DNA of 64,000 nt, from positions 2,728,001-2,792,000 of the forward strand of contig JBANDB010000005.1 of the NCBI GenBank assembly GCA_037576215.1. Direction: 5' to 3'. Positions within the stretch are counted from its first letter, which is position 1; every line of letters starts with the position of its first letter. Position numbers and translations under genes: made by a program. Source of the stretch: Armillaria gallica. Taxonomy: Eukaryota > Basidiomycota > Agaricomycetes > Agaricales > Physalacriaceae. Shown one piece after another: positions 36,224-47,748 of this stretch. The notes under the pieces are model-generated. The model ran no database searches. It was not told where the DNA came from and saw nothing but the letters and a program-made list of their open reading frames with translations.

Positions 36224-38383
36224 ATGCTTCCTGAAGATCTCGCGCCCTCAAAAATTCGAGGCGACCCAAAGCTTCTGCTTCACAACAGTGCTGCTGGTAC
36301 ACGTATGTTGCTGGTCACCTTTGGGACTACATTTCTCTCTAACAAATATCTAGCTAATGGCCCCTTCGACGGCAAATACGGTACCATCCTGGATGGCCAG
36401 GACTCATTCATCGTGATGCCCAACTCGTCAATCATGCCTCGACCGCCTATCGGTGCCCAATGCGAAGTGTACATGCGAGCAAATTATCGATACGGCATCG
36501 ATGACCACCTTCAATGGCCTCAAGCATATATCGAGCAATTTCCCCACTTCGCATGCATTCATAGGGTCGCACCAGAGGGAGCCAAAGCTCTACACCCTTT
36601 GTTTCACGGGCTAACCAATTACGACTTTGTGGAGTGTGACGATACGGCCATCGTCAAGGGTGTGGGACGTCTGCGCCACTCGACGTTTCTGAGGCTGCAG
36701 AGTGCATGCCAGGCTGTAATCGACTCTGTCGGTGGTGTTAGCGGGAGCAACACTGTGCTGAATGGCTTGCGAAGCCACATTAGCATCATTGAGCTACTGT
36801 CGGGACGTCTTCACGCCCTCCCTACCTCATTTACTCGGGTTGGTCTGACCGTTGCTGAGACCCAGCGTGTTGCACGTGAATTACACGCGTTCGTCGAGTA
36901 TATGACGATATACAAGCCTCTTATGGAGGCTCCGGAGAGTGATGCGCCCAGTATGCCTGTCGACGACACTCTTGTTGGCGCATTTTCCAATGACACTACC
37001 ATAGTCCAACGTTTCTTCAAGGCCGGCATTCCAGTCTGGCATATCGTCACGATGAAGGACCTGCGAGGTGTCTGCGTTGATAGGCTGTCCGACTTCACAA
37101 TGCCGCCCTTTGTGGACGAACTGTGCCCTTTACGACTGCCCTCGGTGTTCGTTGGATCATCAAGGGACCCTCAAAAGTACCACAAGATTCAAGACTTCAC
37201 CATGCACTCAATGCGCTGGGTGGATCCCTTTGCATTGTCGACTCCCATTATCATGGGTCGGGAGGATGTCCCTGTCTCTGTGTCGACGACATCGAATGCT
37301 CGTTATTCGCCATGTAAGTATTTGCTATTCTCATCAACACTTGGGCTTAATAATCCAATCTCCTTCACAGATCAAAAGAAAGCCTCTGGATCATGAGCGA
37401 AGGGGACTTCACACCAGCTAACAGACCCAAAGCACCCTTTCCTGCCCCCCTTGGTTGAGCCATGGCATCTCGGACTTCTCGCTGTTGTTGCCGATTCGTC
37501 TCGCTGTCACTCTTCAGTGCAGCCTGAAGCTTCCAATCCTACAGCAATTCCGCGCGAAAATCAATACACGTTCCCTCGCCCAGACATCATTGCGACGTTG
37601 AATATGGAGGAAAAAGTGAAGTCATACCTAGTGTCATGGCTTTGCTTGCGAGCACCGCTGTATGCTCGTTTGACAGTGACTGAGCAAGTACCAGTCAATC
37701 TGTACCACCAGGAGTGGCGGACAGTACTTGTGATGGGTTTCCTTCATTCGGCTGGTGAAACAGGCAGGCGGGCAGCCAAGCAGCCTGAGGAGGTACAAAA
37801 GATGATGAATGGATACCTGGAAGAATTTCCTCTGCGAGCAGATAACGATGCGCACACAGCATTTTGGCGAGGGAAGGCATACGAGTCCCTCACATTAGAG
37901 GAACGGCAGGAAGTATGCTGGGAGCTTAGTGAGGTGAATTTCCGTTGTGAATTCAGAGCATTGCACTGTCGAGCAACTGCTTCTTCACACTCTCAAGATG
38001 TCAGTCGGTGTTTTCCCGATGGTCACCATTTACCTGGCCAGATTGACGTCGGATGTGCCAATTACGGTGTTGCGCATCACCTGTGGTTGCAGCGTGCACC
38101 ATATATCTTTGCCATGAAGAAAATGATGCGGGCATGGAATGGTCCACGTCCGGCACTGCTCGACAAAGTCCAGACCGTGGGCTGGAGGGAAAATGAATTT
38201 TTGGAACTTGAGAAAACAGTTGCCACACACTATGCTGATTTTTTTTACCTGTATTTTGGTTGTGCACCTGTTCTTCCACGTCAACTTTCGCACCGCTCAT
38301 CAGAGAATTATGTACCAGAAGTTCGGGCTCGCATGTCAACAAGTCGGTCTGGTGTGTATATGGACATCGAGGAGCTCATTTAA
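36224..38383 (+). CDS. Cargo gene B: about 682-aa protein of unknown function
   Basis: I do not recognise a named domain. The sequence resembles, from memory, a lineage-expanded group of Agaricomycete hypothetical proteins; phrases such as GAFSNDTTIVQRFFKAGIPVWHI and the closing YGVAHHLWLQRAPYIFAMKKMMRAW are the most family-like parts (about residues 245-270 and 580-610). The model is join(36224..37313, 37425..38383). The longer intron, ending CTAACAG at 37424, keeps the frame open (SPYPKHPFLPPLVEPW). A 57-nt intron ending at 37370 instead meets TGA at 37394, so alternative or damaged splicing is possible. The first in-frame ATG (36224) is used, but the frame is open upstream to about 36,089 and a small 5' exon is likely. 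The N-terminal half has MLLVTFGTTFLSN and FDGKYGTILDGQDSFIVMPN. There is no signal peptide or membrane segment. Confidence 0.68.
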
Positions 38384-38465
38384 ATTACAATTTGTGTATA
38401 TGTGGTAGACAAATATTCATTTTTTTCATGTACAGATTTCTATGAAATATATGTTTATAACTAGT

Positions 38466-38752
38466 TAGTAAGACTGCGCACCATACCGTCTAGTCATTTT
38501 AAAGTCTTGTCGGTATGGGTACGGGTACATTATGGCCATCTACAGTCATTGACATATAATGTTTTGACCATGAATCTCACCCGAGATAGGTCGCTATCAT
38601 CCTAAAGGCCATCCATATATGGTATTATATGAGATGGGTACAGTATGGTATATGGGCAAAACCCGTACCATGCCGTCGAGACCCTTTGGCCATACAGGTT
38701 ATGGCCATACCTTGTACAGCCATAACCATATACAGTATGGTGGACATCTCTA
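38466..38752. mobile_element. Second, diverged copy of the hAT MITE (about 287 bp), inverted
   Basis: Read on the minus strand it starts TAGAGATGTCCACCATACTG and contains the same ordered words as the copy at 31.7-32.0 kb (TATGGCCAAAGGGTCTCGA, GACCTATCTCGGGTGAGATT). The other end has GCGCACCATACC. No 8-bp duplication is left, so it is older. Confidence 0.75.
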
Positions 38753-38809
38753 ACTTGATCAGACCCTACTGAACAGGTGTGAACAGTCAAACTGTAGTCT
38801 GATACAATA

Positions 38810-39400
38810 AACCATATTATGATGTTATATGGCCATATGTAGGAGTGCTTGACAGTGATGGAACAGCCATACACTGTACTGTACAAATGGCTAGTAGGAT
38901 GCTTTCAGCTTTGGTATGTTTTCTGTATAACAGTTACCGAAAGCCTTACAATATGGCAATGGTGCGCAGTAGTCAAGCCACAGAATTGAATGATGATTTA
39001 CTATTTCAAAAGTAAAATAAAAAATCTTACCGTATTATGATATTATATGGCTGTCTATTGGAACTCCTGAAGGTGACAGAACAATTGTACACTGTACCAT
39101 ACAAATAGCTGTTGAGGATATAAGTTTCATAGCCACAGGGCTGACAGCTAGGCCATTTTTTGTTTTACCTTATTTTGATTTCCATACTGATCATTACCAT
39201 TTCTTGGCTTTGTACCACCACCACCACCACATATTTGTTCACAAATACATGTTTGTTTGAGCCATCCCTGTCACGTTGTTTGTGCCTGCTGACATCTATT
39301 CCCAACAATAGCCATTATGCTGCATTTGGCTTCAGTCCATATTCCGTATAACGGTTACCAAAAACTATACAATGCAGCAACAGTGTGCAGCCTTAGCCAT
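38810..39400. repeat. Degenerate tandem duplication, two units
   Basis: CATATTATGATGTTATATGGCC (about 38,813) to TGTATAACAGTTACC (about 38,938) recurs, diverged, as CGTATTATGATATTATATGGC (about 39,031) to CGTATAACGGTTACC (about 39,355). No coding sequence. Confidence 0.6.
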
Positions 39401-39493
39401 ACTTACTATCTGTGCAATTAGGCATACTTTCAACTATGTGCTATATATATTTACAAAGTCCACTATGTAAGAATACAATTGGTGTATGAACAA

Positions 39494-42400
39494 CTAATCC
39501 TTTTTTAATGAAGCAACATTGCAATATTTAAGAAGACCTGCAACTTTTTTCATTCTGAAAAACATATCAGCATCAACAGTGTCCACAACAAAGTAATCCT
39601 GGCCATTGCTCAGATCTGAGCTGCTGTCTTCAACTAGTAAGACTCCACGGATAATAGAGTAGATAGAAACAAATTGTGAAAAAACCCGAGGACGAGCATA
39701 AAGGTGATAAAATCCCAAATCTTTATCTCTTTGGAATTTCCAGCGTTGTCTCCCATCAGTAACCTTAATATCAAAAGGATGAACTAATGCCAATGGGTAT
39801 CGCTGACTCAAATATTCACATTCAAACAGCTGAATCAGCTGTCCAATGTATGCTCCTTTATCAGTGTTAATCATCACTCCATCATAACGTGGCTCATTGT
39901 AGAAACCTGGACTGCAGCGTAATAGATCAGCAGACTCTTTGAGATTGACTAGTGACTGATAAGTAACAGTCAAAGTCTGGTGAATTCGGATCTATATTTG
40001 TTTGTTAATTAGCATATGGTTTCAATATAAATAAGTACATACTATGTCATGAGGCATATATTGAATAAATTCTCCTTCAGCTACAGTATCTTCATTGATT
40101 CTTTTTAGAAATGCAGTCATAAATCTTCCAAGACGAATATGAAAACGTTCATAAGCTGAATCTGAGCGAAAGGCCTCCTCAAGCTCACCCACTGTACATG
40201 GATCCTTTGGAGTAAACTTAAGACTGTGAAGCATGGCTTTACTGTCAAGAGCTCCAATTCTTTGATTTTGATGACACTGATTCTTCTTGTCTTCAGATAG
40301 ATCATCAGTTTCTTCCTGCTGATATTTTTTCTGGCGATCAATCTTTTCATGGATCTGCATAATGATATTATAATGATGATCAGTCTTCAGAATCTTAAAG
40401 ATAATTTCAGAACATTATTTGATTAGTTCTATTATAAATCATATCTGTTCAGCGACATCTTTAAAGTTTGTCTGAGTCTGATATGTTTTCTTGAGTGGGC
40501 CATGCATACATTCATTGGGTTTGGTGTTATAGTTTTTTGTAATGCCTTTGGCAATAATATCATCAAAAAGATGTTGCTGTGTATGCACTTTTGGGATTTT
40601 CCAAGTCGTTGGCTTTTCAAAACCTTTATTATCTGTTGCTCGCGAATAAGCCTGCTTTAATATTAGTATAATATAGAGACATCAGATCTGTAAAACTTAC
40701 TTTCAATCTTGCATCAAAAATTTCCATTACATGTCTTCCTTCTTCTATGCTTTTTTCTGTATGAACATCCATTGATGCATATATGTCTAACTCAAGGTAA
40801 CTTCGAATAACCTTGAGAAGCAGATATGCATCATGATGAGTTTCTTTTGTCAGCAAAGACTGGGCTGCAAAGAGAATTTGCTACTTGAATAGTAAGTATC
40901 ATAATGAAATATATGAGTAAAACTTACTTTTGACATATGCTCAAATTTCTTAGCATCTCCAAAATCAAAATTGGTAACATTTTTAAAATGCATGAGATTT
41001 CTCCATCTTGGAAAGTTGGCAATACTATAAATTTATTAGTCTTATTCTATTAAAAAAAACAAATCCGCACAATTCATCAATAGCAACCTTAGCTGCACGT
41101 TTATCAACACCAGGTATTTTCTCCAGATGCTCTAGTAGACATAAAAGAAAATGCTTGAAAAGACCAAGATGATATGCATGCAACCGATCCCAGGAAACTG
41201 CTTTATATGGATCACTTCGAGCAATGCTCCAGAATACATTCTAGAATTAATTAAAGTAGTAGAAACACTCAAAATTAAGGATACTTACTTCAACAGGTCG
41301 TAGACTAGCTTCTTGTAAAATATCTTCTCCCTCTTCTTCCACACAATTATAAAGATCTTGCATTTCTTCTGCTGTCCGTGGAAGATATACTTCTAATAGA
41401 TCTTGTAATCTTTCAAGTGGAATCAAGCAAACAGGACATGGATGGGCAGATTTATTACCACGTATCAATGTCATCATGCAACTGTATCAAATGGTCAACT
41501 ATAAAAGATGTGAAATATTTAAATACTTACTGTTCTTCATAATCTGCAGAAAGAATGAGAATGAATGGATAGATGATAATGATGTCACCAGAATGTGGCA
41601 ACTTGAAGGCATATCCCGTATGTGAATACTCAGCAACAGACTGAATAATTCTGCGAAATGCTTCATGCCAAACAACTCGCTTGAAATTAATCCATGACGG
41701 TTTTCCCTTGTGTTTTGAATCGTCCTCAACCTAATTGCAGTTAGTTATATGATTGAAAATAATCAAAAAGAACTTACAACTGGAAGCCATCCAACAACAG
41801 TTCCACCTCCCCAGGTTTTCCCATTACGTATTGCATCAGGAAGATTTGCAATACATGCTACAACTGGGTATCCTTTTTCTGTACCAAATGATGATAATCG
41901 TGTTTTGTCTGCATATAAAATATATGCTAATGGTTTTCCACCAGGAGGTAGTGAGCTTTAAGAATGTGATTAATGATACAGAATTTAATAGGAAAAAAAA
42001 ATATACCTGAATCTCCCATAGTAGATCACCTGTCCAAGGTTCATCAAAAATCCGTATTTTTGTATTTGTATTTTCATCCAACTGGAAAATCTTCATAGCA
42101 TCCCATACAAAAAATGGTGATAATGTTTTATCACTGAGAAGATTAAGTGTCCAATCCCATAATGGTCGGAAGTAAACATCATATTTCCGTATCTCCTCTC
42201 GATATTCTAAAGCCAATGTTTCTTTTTTGAACTGAATTTTATAATAAGTTAATATCTAAAATATAAAAATATAATATAAAGCATACCTTTGTAAGTAAAT
42301 TCTCTGCTTTTGACCATGCTTCTTTAAGATCATGGTCATTGTTAATTGTGAATGCAGATGGATGATCTCCTGCTTGAGTCTTTAATACTTTGAAGAAACC

Positions 42401-43155
42401 ATCTCGTCCCTCACCATTCAGGCGGGTACGCAAAATATGTTCAGCTAATTCAAAGTCATTTTTAGATGCAAAAGGATGCCATGGACGATTCAAGTTGTCA
42501 ACAAAAGAATCCATCTTTTCCACAGCAGTCATCTGAAAATACTCCTCACGTGTTAAGATACGCGGGTCCAAAAGTGCTCTTGGATGATATTCAATAACAA
42601 ATTTTGGGTTGTATGAATTCACCAAGTCAAGAATCTGATCTGTGGCATTGGTCACAGGTGCAGAGGAAGGATTCTGACCTTCAGCTAAATATTATATTAA
42701 TCAGTAAATAGAAAAGAAATAGTGATCATACATACAAGAGACTGATTCAAATGAAAGAGAAGGTGAAAGGTCTCCCTGATTGTCAAGATGCAAATCTAAT
42801 TATACGTAGAGTATTAGAGAGTACCATTCATGAATCAAGTATCAAATCTTACCATGAAACTGTGAAGTGAGACCTGCACTTGATGATGGTGCTTGGTTAC
42901 CAAATAGCAGCATTGGAGTATTAGTAGCTCCTTGATGTCAATAGATTGTCAGTGTCAATTCATATCATACAAAGTGGAAAACATACCATGATCCATGCCA
43001 GCTGCTTGCCTCTGACTTGTTTCCATATTAAACTGTGAATCCATAACATCTTGCTGGATTCGCTGTTTACAAGTCTTTCTATGGTTGCCAATGCCATTTG
43101 CATGAAAATACTTCTGACAATGGGGGCATTGTTGACGTTCACGTAATGAAGACAT
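39494..43155 (-). CDS. Plavaka-family (CACTA-like) DDE transposase, about 14 exons, two splice sites apparently mutated
   Basis: It cuts and pastes its host element. It starts at ATG 43155 with a zinc finger (CPHCQKYFHANGIGNHRKTC, residues about 10-29). Further Plavaka hallmarks follow: RPWHPFASKNDFELAEHIL (about 42,480), FDEPWTGDLLWEIQ, YADKTRLSSFGTEKGYPV, INFKRVVWHEAF, LILSADYEE (about 41,540), HPCPVCLIPLERLQDLL, SWDRLHAYHLGLFKHFL, and KTTYQ-type KKTYQTQTNFKDVAEQ. The Asp in YADK and in LSADYEE are likely catalytic. Most exon joins are clean GT-AG in frame (43155..42987, 42930..42853, 42795..42736, 42684..42287, 42231..42007). Two are not: the acceptor before SSLPPGG reads AA at 41959-41958, and the donor after VAEQ reads AT at 40444-40443. 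Each is one G-to-A change from consensus. It may therefore be newly inactive. Confidence 0.87.
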
Positions 43156-43759
43156 GAGAAGAAAACAGAATGGCTGAGGGCGATAAATCCACAGGAGGAA
43201 AGGTGCCAGGAAACTTGGATGTAGAAAGGAGGAAGGTGGGGGAAGAAAGAAGATCAAATACTGCAACACTCCTGAATATAAGTATCATCTTGACCCGGTT
43301 CCATATTCCAAAATGTTTCAGATTCTAACTTCAGATAGTCACAAAATAAGCACATGAAACTATCAAGGTTTGATGAATGGATTTCATTGGAGGATAACAC
43401 TTTCAGCCTTCATAAATCAAGCTTCTATCAACCATCTACCGCTATCCGATGATTCCGCAGCCAATCAAAGTACTAGTCAAGGAGCGAGGTAGCTGCGAGG
43501 CTGACTGCAGTGCGATGGAGGCAACGGACCGGTCGTATCCGATGCAGACGAATTGGTAATAATGATCGGATCATATTCCACTTGTAAGCCGCCTTATAAG
43601 CCGGGCTGCCGCCCTATAAGCCCGCCCGAACCTAATTTGGTTTGCCGGCTCGGATTTGCTGATAATTTGGTCGGGGGTCACTTATTTGGGCCATATCAGT
43701 GCCTTATTGTGTCATTATTTGTAATTGATCCTTATAAGGCATTTCGCAACTTTCCGACA
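43156..43759. promoter_or_regulatory. Transposase 5' flank and right arm with subterminal motifs
   Basis: Between the transposase ATG and the right end. The terminal 190 bp contain GCCTTATAAGCC, CCCTATAAGCCC, GCCTTATTG and CCTTATAAGGC, mirroring the left arm. It should hold the transposase promoter. No gene is present. Confidence 0.6.
43730..43759 (-). repeat. Right terminal inverted repeat of the 13-kb element
   Basis: Read inward it starts TGTCGGAAAGT and continues to TGCCTTATAAGG. It matches the left terminus at 26 of 30 positions. AA follows at 43760-43761. Confidence 0.85.
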
Positions 43760-43761
43760 AA

Positions 43762-44475
43762 TATCTCTCCTATGAAATGTAGCCCTTATCCGCAAACCCA
43801 CCAAAGGGAACCCCGAAAATGGACCAAATCTACAAAATACGAACTTGAAAGTGCAACATAGACCCGGCATACGACACCCATCGAGTCCAAATCTCCCCCT
43901 CTATCTTTCTTTTTGTGATGTTTGTCTCCCCCAAATCAATCTCAGTTTCTGTCAGCTTCGTCGTATTTCGGCTGGTTGAAAAGCCAATCGGAGACTTTGA
44001 CATCCACAAGTCGACTATTGAAAGCCGGCGGGATTCAGCCTGGGTGTATATCTATTGACGGGTCATTCGTTGTGTTTTTCGAGTGCTATGCAACTTAATA
44101 TACCACACGTACAACTGAAGATCAATATTACTAGATCAACCAGATTATTGACGATCGTGATTGATGACGAGTATTGCATTCTGTATAATTAGGCTAGAAT
44201 CAAACGTAGACATTGGATCGAACTCTCTTTTCGTCTCCCCATCATCCACCGGACTTTGGACTGAATTAGTTGCTGCGGCTATCGTGTTGTTACCTGTTAT
44301 AGTTACAGGATAATAGACCGATATTGAACTCCACCATTATCTGGAGAATACATATCATATTCTACACATATTCTACGCATATTCTGACGCGACTCATGCA
44401 GACTTGATCTAAGATTTCTTCAGTTAGATGTTATTGCTACTCCGGGGTCCGCGGTTTTTGCCACGTCACGGGCTG
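43762..44475. other. Displaced continuation of the target site, then intergenic
   Basis: The first ~50 bp (ATCTCTCCTATGAAATGTAGCCC...) continue the Smr 3' flank beyond the insertion and match about 44,572-44,620. The rest has no gene. TATTGCATTCTGTATAATTA at about 44,172 is a dispersed repeat, also near 44,684, 18,238 and 58,442. Confidence 0.55.
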
Positions 44476-44482
44476 TACACTG

Positions 44483-44620
44483 GCGACGAGCAGGCAACAT
44501 CGGAGCATAGGAGAGCATGGACACAATCCATCCCTAACTCTACCGTGAAGACGTGTACCAGTAATACCTCTCTCCTTGAAATATAGCCCATACCCGCACA
44601 CCCAATATGCCACGCGTACA
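44483..44620 (+). repeat. Partial duplicate of the Smr gene 3' end, uninterrupted transposon target
   Basis: GGCGACGAGCAGGCAACAT and the following ~80 bp match 30,513-30,595 closely. The match then continues without a break into sequence found on the far side of the 13-kb element (43,760 onward). It includes the Smr stop-codon region and 3' UTR but not the domains. Confidence 0.85.
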
Positions 44621-45804
44621 TCCGACGATCAATGTTGCTAGTGCTAACAACTAGATGCTTGCCGACAGTGATTGACGAAGTGTATTGCATTCTGTATAGT
44701 AACTAGAATCAAACCATGACGTAGACATCAGGATTGCAGTCGTGCAGCGGAATTTGATGTAAACGAAGAGAATAACACACGAAGAGACGCCTAATGTTCA
44801 TACGAATGGTAGGCGCGTGGAATGAATAAAAGCGACAGAACACAGGTCGACCACTGCGATACCATGAAGGAGAGAAAGAGTGCCATAAGAAATTCGTAGC
44901 CAATCTTATAGGACGCGTTGGGCGCACACGGACGCCATAGATGTTGTTGTCAGGTGCACAAATAGTGCAAAGGAAGACGAGGTCAAAGAAAGTCATGGTA
45001 CGGTACGATTTCAATCAATTCGTCAGTCACAGGTTACAAGGCTGAAAAAGCTCACCGTTAAAATCCAAACAAATTTTCTGAACTCCCCGAGTTTCCAAAT
45101 TGTGACGAATTGATTGAAATAGGTGAAATAGTGCAGTAAGAGCGAAAAGGGACGGGCAGGGGAAACGGGCGGGGGAAACGAGCCGGACCGAACCCGGGTG
45201 AGATCGAACTCTCTTTCCGTCTCCCATCATCGAGGACGGGTCTGGCGACCTTCGAGGACTCTGCATCGACTTGGCCACATGCGCATTAACGGCTGATAGT
45301 ATTCCTTCTCCACCCAGCAAAAGCTTTCCACACCCGAAGATATGCGCGCTTACAGAAACCCCCTTCATTCCTTTTGCGAGAATTCCTTGGTTGTTACAAC
45401 CAGCTGGAAAAGGACTCGGATGACACGTCCATGAGATAGTTTTTGACGGAGATGGGATGGGAGGAAGGAATACACAGTTGGCGTCGTGCCGGCGAATAAC
45501 CAGCCTTGCGTGGGAAGAAAGGGAAGGACGTACGGTGACTGCGAGTTAAAGACCACTTCAAGGTATTTCTGCGGTCGTCATCCCGAGCGCTTGACTCATT
45601 TGTCGACAGAAGAAGGAATCGTTGAGCGGCGAACGACTTTTAATGTTTGTTGGCAACCTTAGCCTTTCATATGAGTCGTGAAGGTTACTTTTGTTTCCGT
45701 GCATGCAGACTCCTCTGCAAGGGTAGTATTAACGCGAACCGGGTTAAATATCTTTTCTGGATGCAATGTATGGACATTGTACAATTCTCAAGAACATGAT
45801 CGCC
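44621..45804. other. Intergenic with dispersed repeat relatives
   Basis: No gene is supported. Short relatives of block A occur: GATCGAACTCTCTTTCCGTC near 45,209 and CCCAGCAAAAGCTTTCC..CCGAAGATATGCGCGCTTACAG near 45,316. Confidence 0.5.
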
Positions 45805-45932
45805 CCATCATTACAGAGGATTACCGCGCAACATCATTGGCCAGTTACAGTGAAATTGTAACTTCGATTTCTACAACGAGGCCATAGTATTTTGCGACCT
45901 GCCTGCATACAACCTTCCTCTTCACCACCAAC

Positions 45933-47030
45933 CATGGCAGACGCCGTGGGAGTCGCTTCGTCTGTCACTGCCTTCATTAAAAACATCCTTACGCTTATCA
46001 ACTACGTCAAGGACGTATACAACGCCCCCGACGAAATTTCCCAGTTCTTAAAGGAGCTGAAGTATCTGAGGATCTACCTATCCGCCGTAGACGAGCTTAT
46101 ACCGCGATCGACCGAAGATGGACAGTGGCTGAAGACCTTGAAGCAGCTGGACGGCAATCCTCCGGACAGTGTTTTCAAAGAGCTTATGAAGTTACTCGAG
46201 GAGCTCGATAAAAAGCTGCGCGTTGCCCCACCTCAGTGGAAGATAGTGAAAAAGAGGCTAATGTGGACGCTTACCAAAACGAGCGTGGAGGAGGATCTGA
46301 AGAAAATCGAGCGTCTCAAGACCTTGGTAATGAGCGTTGTGCAGGTCGACCACTTGTAAGCAACTCCCATGTTCACCTCTCGAGGCTAAATTTGGTTACA
46401 GAACGTTATCTCATGCAATGGTCGCAGATGTCAAGGGCACGGTGGATGTTGTCTTGATAGGTGCGTCCATAGTAAAGGGCTATCGCCGTATTAAACGCTG
46501 ATGCGCATGTACCTAGCAGACGACAAACCTGAGGAAGTGGCGGGATGGCTGACTCCTTCGGATCCCGTCGCCGTTCAACAGGAGAAGCTGAGAGAGCGTG
46601 TTAGCAACACCGGAGAGTGGCTTCTTGAGTCGCCAGAGTATAAAAGTTGGAAGGATGGCTCTACGGAGTCTCGTACTTTGTGGTGTCCTGGCGGTCGTGA
46701 GTCAAATATTTTCAATGTTTTCTTGAAAGCCGACATATCTCTCTAGCGGACATTGGAAAGTCCGTTTTGGCCTCCATCATCGTCAATGCTTTGCAGTCGC
46801 CGATTTGCAAGACACTTGTCCAACAGAAGACTCTCGTGCTGAGTGTCTTCTGCGATCACCAATCTGCGAACACATAGACCGTGGAGAACATTCTCCGCAG
46901 CCTCTTGAAACAGCGAGTCCAAGTGCATGGTCTCTCAGGTTCGATCACATTCCTCTACGGCAATAACACCCCCTTTTCTTCGACGATCTTACCGAGGTCC
47001 TTGTAGAAGAGCTGCAATCGAGGACCAGAC
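45933..47030 (+). pseudogene. Broken NACHT NLR paralogue (NLR2)
   Basis: It starts MADAVGVASSVTAF and follows the same exon plan as its neighbours: exon 1 45933-46355, then exons after TTACAG near 46,400 and after CTAGCAG near 46,520. The third ends ...LWCPGG, and the P-loop is completed after a CTCTAG acceptor near 46,746. The joined P-loop reads GGPDIGKS, so a usually Gly position is Asp. A TAG at 46875-46877 stops the NACHT domain where paralogues have AQT. Downstream similarity fades by about 47,030, with no Walker B, winged-helix or ankyrin part. It is a 5' fragment or remnant of a tandem duplication next to NLR3. Confidence 0.85.
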
Positions 47031-47748
47031 ATTGAATCGGATGGGTTGATTGCACTTTTTGGGAAATATAGCTACAGTGCTGAGATGGATAATTATCAAC
47101 CCATCTATCTGACGCCTGTCACCCGCCTACGTACCCAATGAAAGACTCGGTCTTGCGATCTAAGTAGCGCTGTTCACGTGGAGCATAACACAACTTATGG
47201 AGTCTCGATTGAATGACAACCGGCGACGGACTGATTCGAGAGTACGTAATTGCCTACTCATTCCTTGGTCAGGTTGACCTCATGCTAGTCCTCATCAGCT
47301 TCAATGCCTCTTTCGGGTTGGCGCTTGTAGCGTACCGGCTAGTCAATGAGCTCAGGTGTTGTTAGCATCGATATCGCCATTTGGTACCATCGGATTCGTA
47401 GGCCAGGGCAGGGCAGGATTCGTAGCTGTGCAGCGCCTGTTATCGGAGGTAAACGCCTAGGCTGTGAGACGGTTATTTTCCTTGTATGGAACGTCTGCAA
47501 GCGTATTCTCTCTAGAAACAAGATACCGACATTGTTCGATTTTCTTACATCGACGCCTTGAATATGGCTTTGGGGGGATATATAATTCGATGATTGTCGC
47601 GACTATAGCACGGATTTTTTCCCATCATCTGGAAGATTACAGCACGAGGCCGATTGCCCCGATTCCGGTTGCTGTAAGGCTGTGACTTCAATTTCGACCA
47701 CGAGGCGAACCACTGGCGATACACGACCTTTACTCTTCGCCACCAACC
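47031..47748. other. Intergenic, with the 5' flank of NLR3
   Basis: No gene. The last ~110 bp are similar to the flanks of the other two NACHT genes (GACTTCAATTTCGACCACGA, then CACCAACCATGGCAGA). Confidence 0.55.

Larger units (their letters stand above)
30596..43759. mobile_element. 13,164-bp Plavaka-type DNA transposon carrying two cargo genes
   Basis: The ends are 30-bp inverted repeats matching at 26 of 30 positions, both starting TGTCGGAAA and both containing TGCCTTATAAGG. A paralogue of the target near 44,483-44,610 is uninterrupted, so the whole interval behaves as a single insertion. Contents left to right: gene-free left arm with a hAT MITE, cargo gene A (-), cargo gene B (+), a second MITE copy with a degenerate tandem repeat, then the Plavaka transposase (-) whose start lies 604 bp from the right end. 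Plavaka transposases are CACTA-like DDE enzymes known from basidiomycetes. The link between these particular termini and this transposase is inferred from position and the shared 13-kb unit. Nesting of a smaller element within larger ends is an alternative. Confidence 0.78.

Noticed and set aside
37394..37396. Calling cargo gene B a pseudogene because of an in-frame TGA
   Set aside because: The longer intron with acceptor at 37424 removes the TGA and keeps the frame, so a broken gene is not required; the doubt is recorded as a finding instead.
30596..43759. Reading the cargo as TET/JBP genes, known associates of some basidiomycete transposons
   Set aside because: Neither cargo protein shows the HxD...H iron-binding pattern or other dioxygenase features that I can see.
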